Shown piece by piece: positions 5,500-5,524 of a stretch of DNA of 5,524 nt. The notes under the pieces are model-generated. The model searched no databases. It saw nothing but the letters and a program-made list of their open reading frames with translations, and was not told the DNA's origin. Source of the stretch: Planctomycetia bacterium. GTDB taxonomy: Bacteria; Planctomycetota; Phycisphaerae; Phycisphaerales; SM1A02. The position numbers and the translations under genes are program-made. Location: NCBI GenBank assembly GCA_005798965.1, contig SYIB01000257.1, forward strand, positions 1 through 5,524. Direction: 5' to 3'. Each line of letters starts with the position of its first letter. Position 1 is the first letter of the stretch.

Positions 5500-5524
5500 T
5501 CGGGGTCACAGGATTTGAACCTGC
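5500..5524 (-). tRNA. 3' end of a tRNA gene, probably tRNA-Pro (truncated by window edge)
   Basis: Read on the minus strand from 5524, the end is a T arm plus acceptor strand. GCAGG (5524-5520) pairs with CCTGT (5512-5508) around the seven-base loop TTCAAAT, which has the invariant T54-T55-C56 and A58. GACCCCG (positions 66-72) and the discriminator base A73 (5500) follow. The next bases are TTC, so CCA is not encoded and would have to be added enzymatically. G72 implies C1 in the missing 5' half. A C1-G72 pair with A73 is typical of bacterial tRNA-Pro, and the T-arm sequence fits too. The anticodon lies outside the window, so identity is inferred. Confidence 0.8.

Noticed and set aside
1..5524. 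CRISPR arrays, insertion sequences, phage or defence genes
   Set aside because: No regularly spaced repeats, terminal inverted repeats, transposase or nuclease motifs were seen on either strand.

Overview
The window comes from a GC-rich bacterial chromosome. It most likely belongs to a planctomycete, perhaps of the Phycisphaerae. This is an inference from three things. The secreted protein ends in a PAPG + hydrophobic + RRRR tail, a variant of the PEP-CTERM sorting signal that is common there. A large AlkP-superfamily/TPR enzyme and a short sulfotransferase also resemble types I associate with that phylum. No 16S or other decisive marker is present.

Layout, left to right. Positions 1-1787 (minus strand) are almost entirely one gene, a bifunctional MnmC-type tRNA wobble-uridine modification enzyme. 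It is open through the left edge and lacks only its last few residues. Positions 1788-2070 are a 283-bp divergent intergenic region with an AT-richer core and several short hairpins. Positions 2071-2700 (plus) encode a secreted protein with a signal peptide and a C-terminal sorting tail, followed by a very strong intrinsic terminator with a TTCG loop. Positions 2806-4908 (plus) encode a 700-residue AlkP-superfamily phosphodiesterase/phosphohydrolase fused to a TPR-like helical tail. Positions 4890-5459 (minus) encode a small PAPS-dependent-type sulfotransferase that converges on it, with the two coding ends overlapping by 19 bp. The last 25 bases (5500-5524, minus) are the 3' end of a tRNA gene, probably tRNA-Pro, cut by the window edge.

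How the genes relate. mnmC and the tRNA are translation housekeeping. The secreted protein, the AlkP-like enzyme and the sulfotransferase fit cell-surface or ester-group chemistry, but nothing in the sequence proves that they act together. I see no mobile element, CRISPR array, defence cassette or phage gene. The best points for follow-up are the divergent MnmC with its repeat-built insertion, the antisense overlap of the AlkP and sulfotransferase genes, the sorting tail with no processing enzyme in view, and the tRNA remnant directly upstream of the sulfotransferase.
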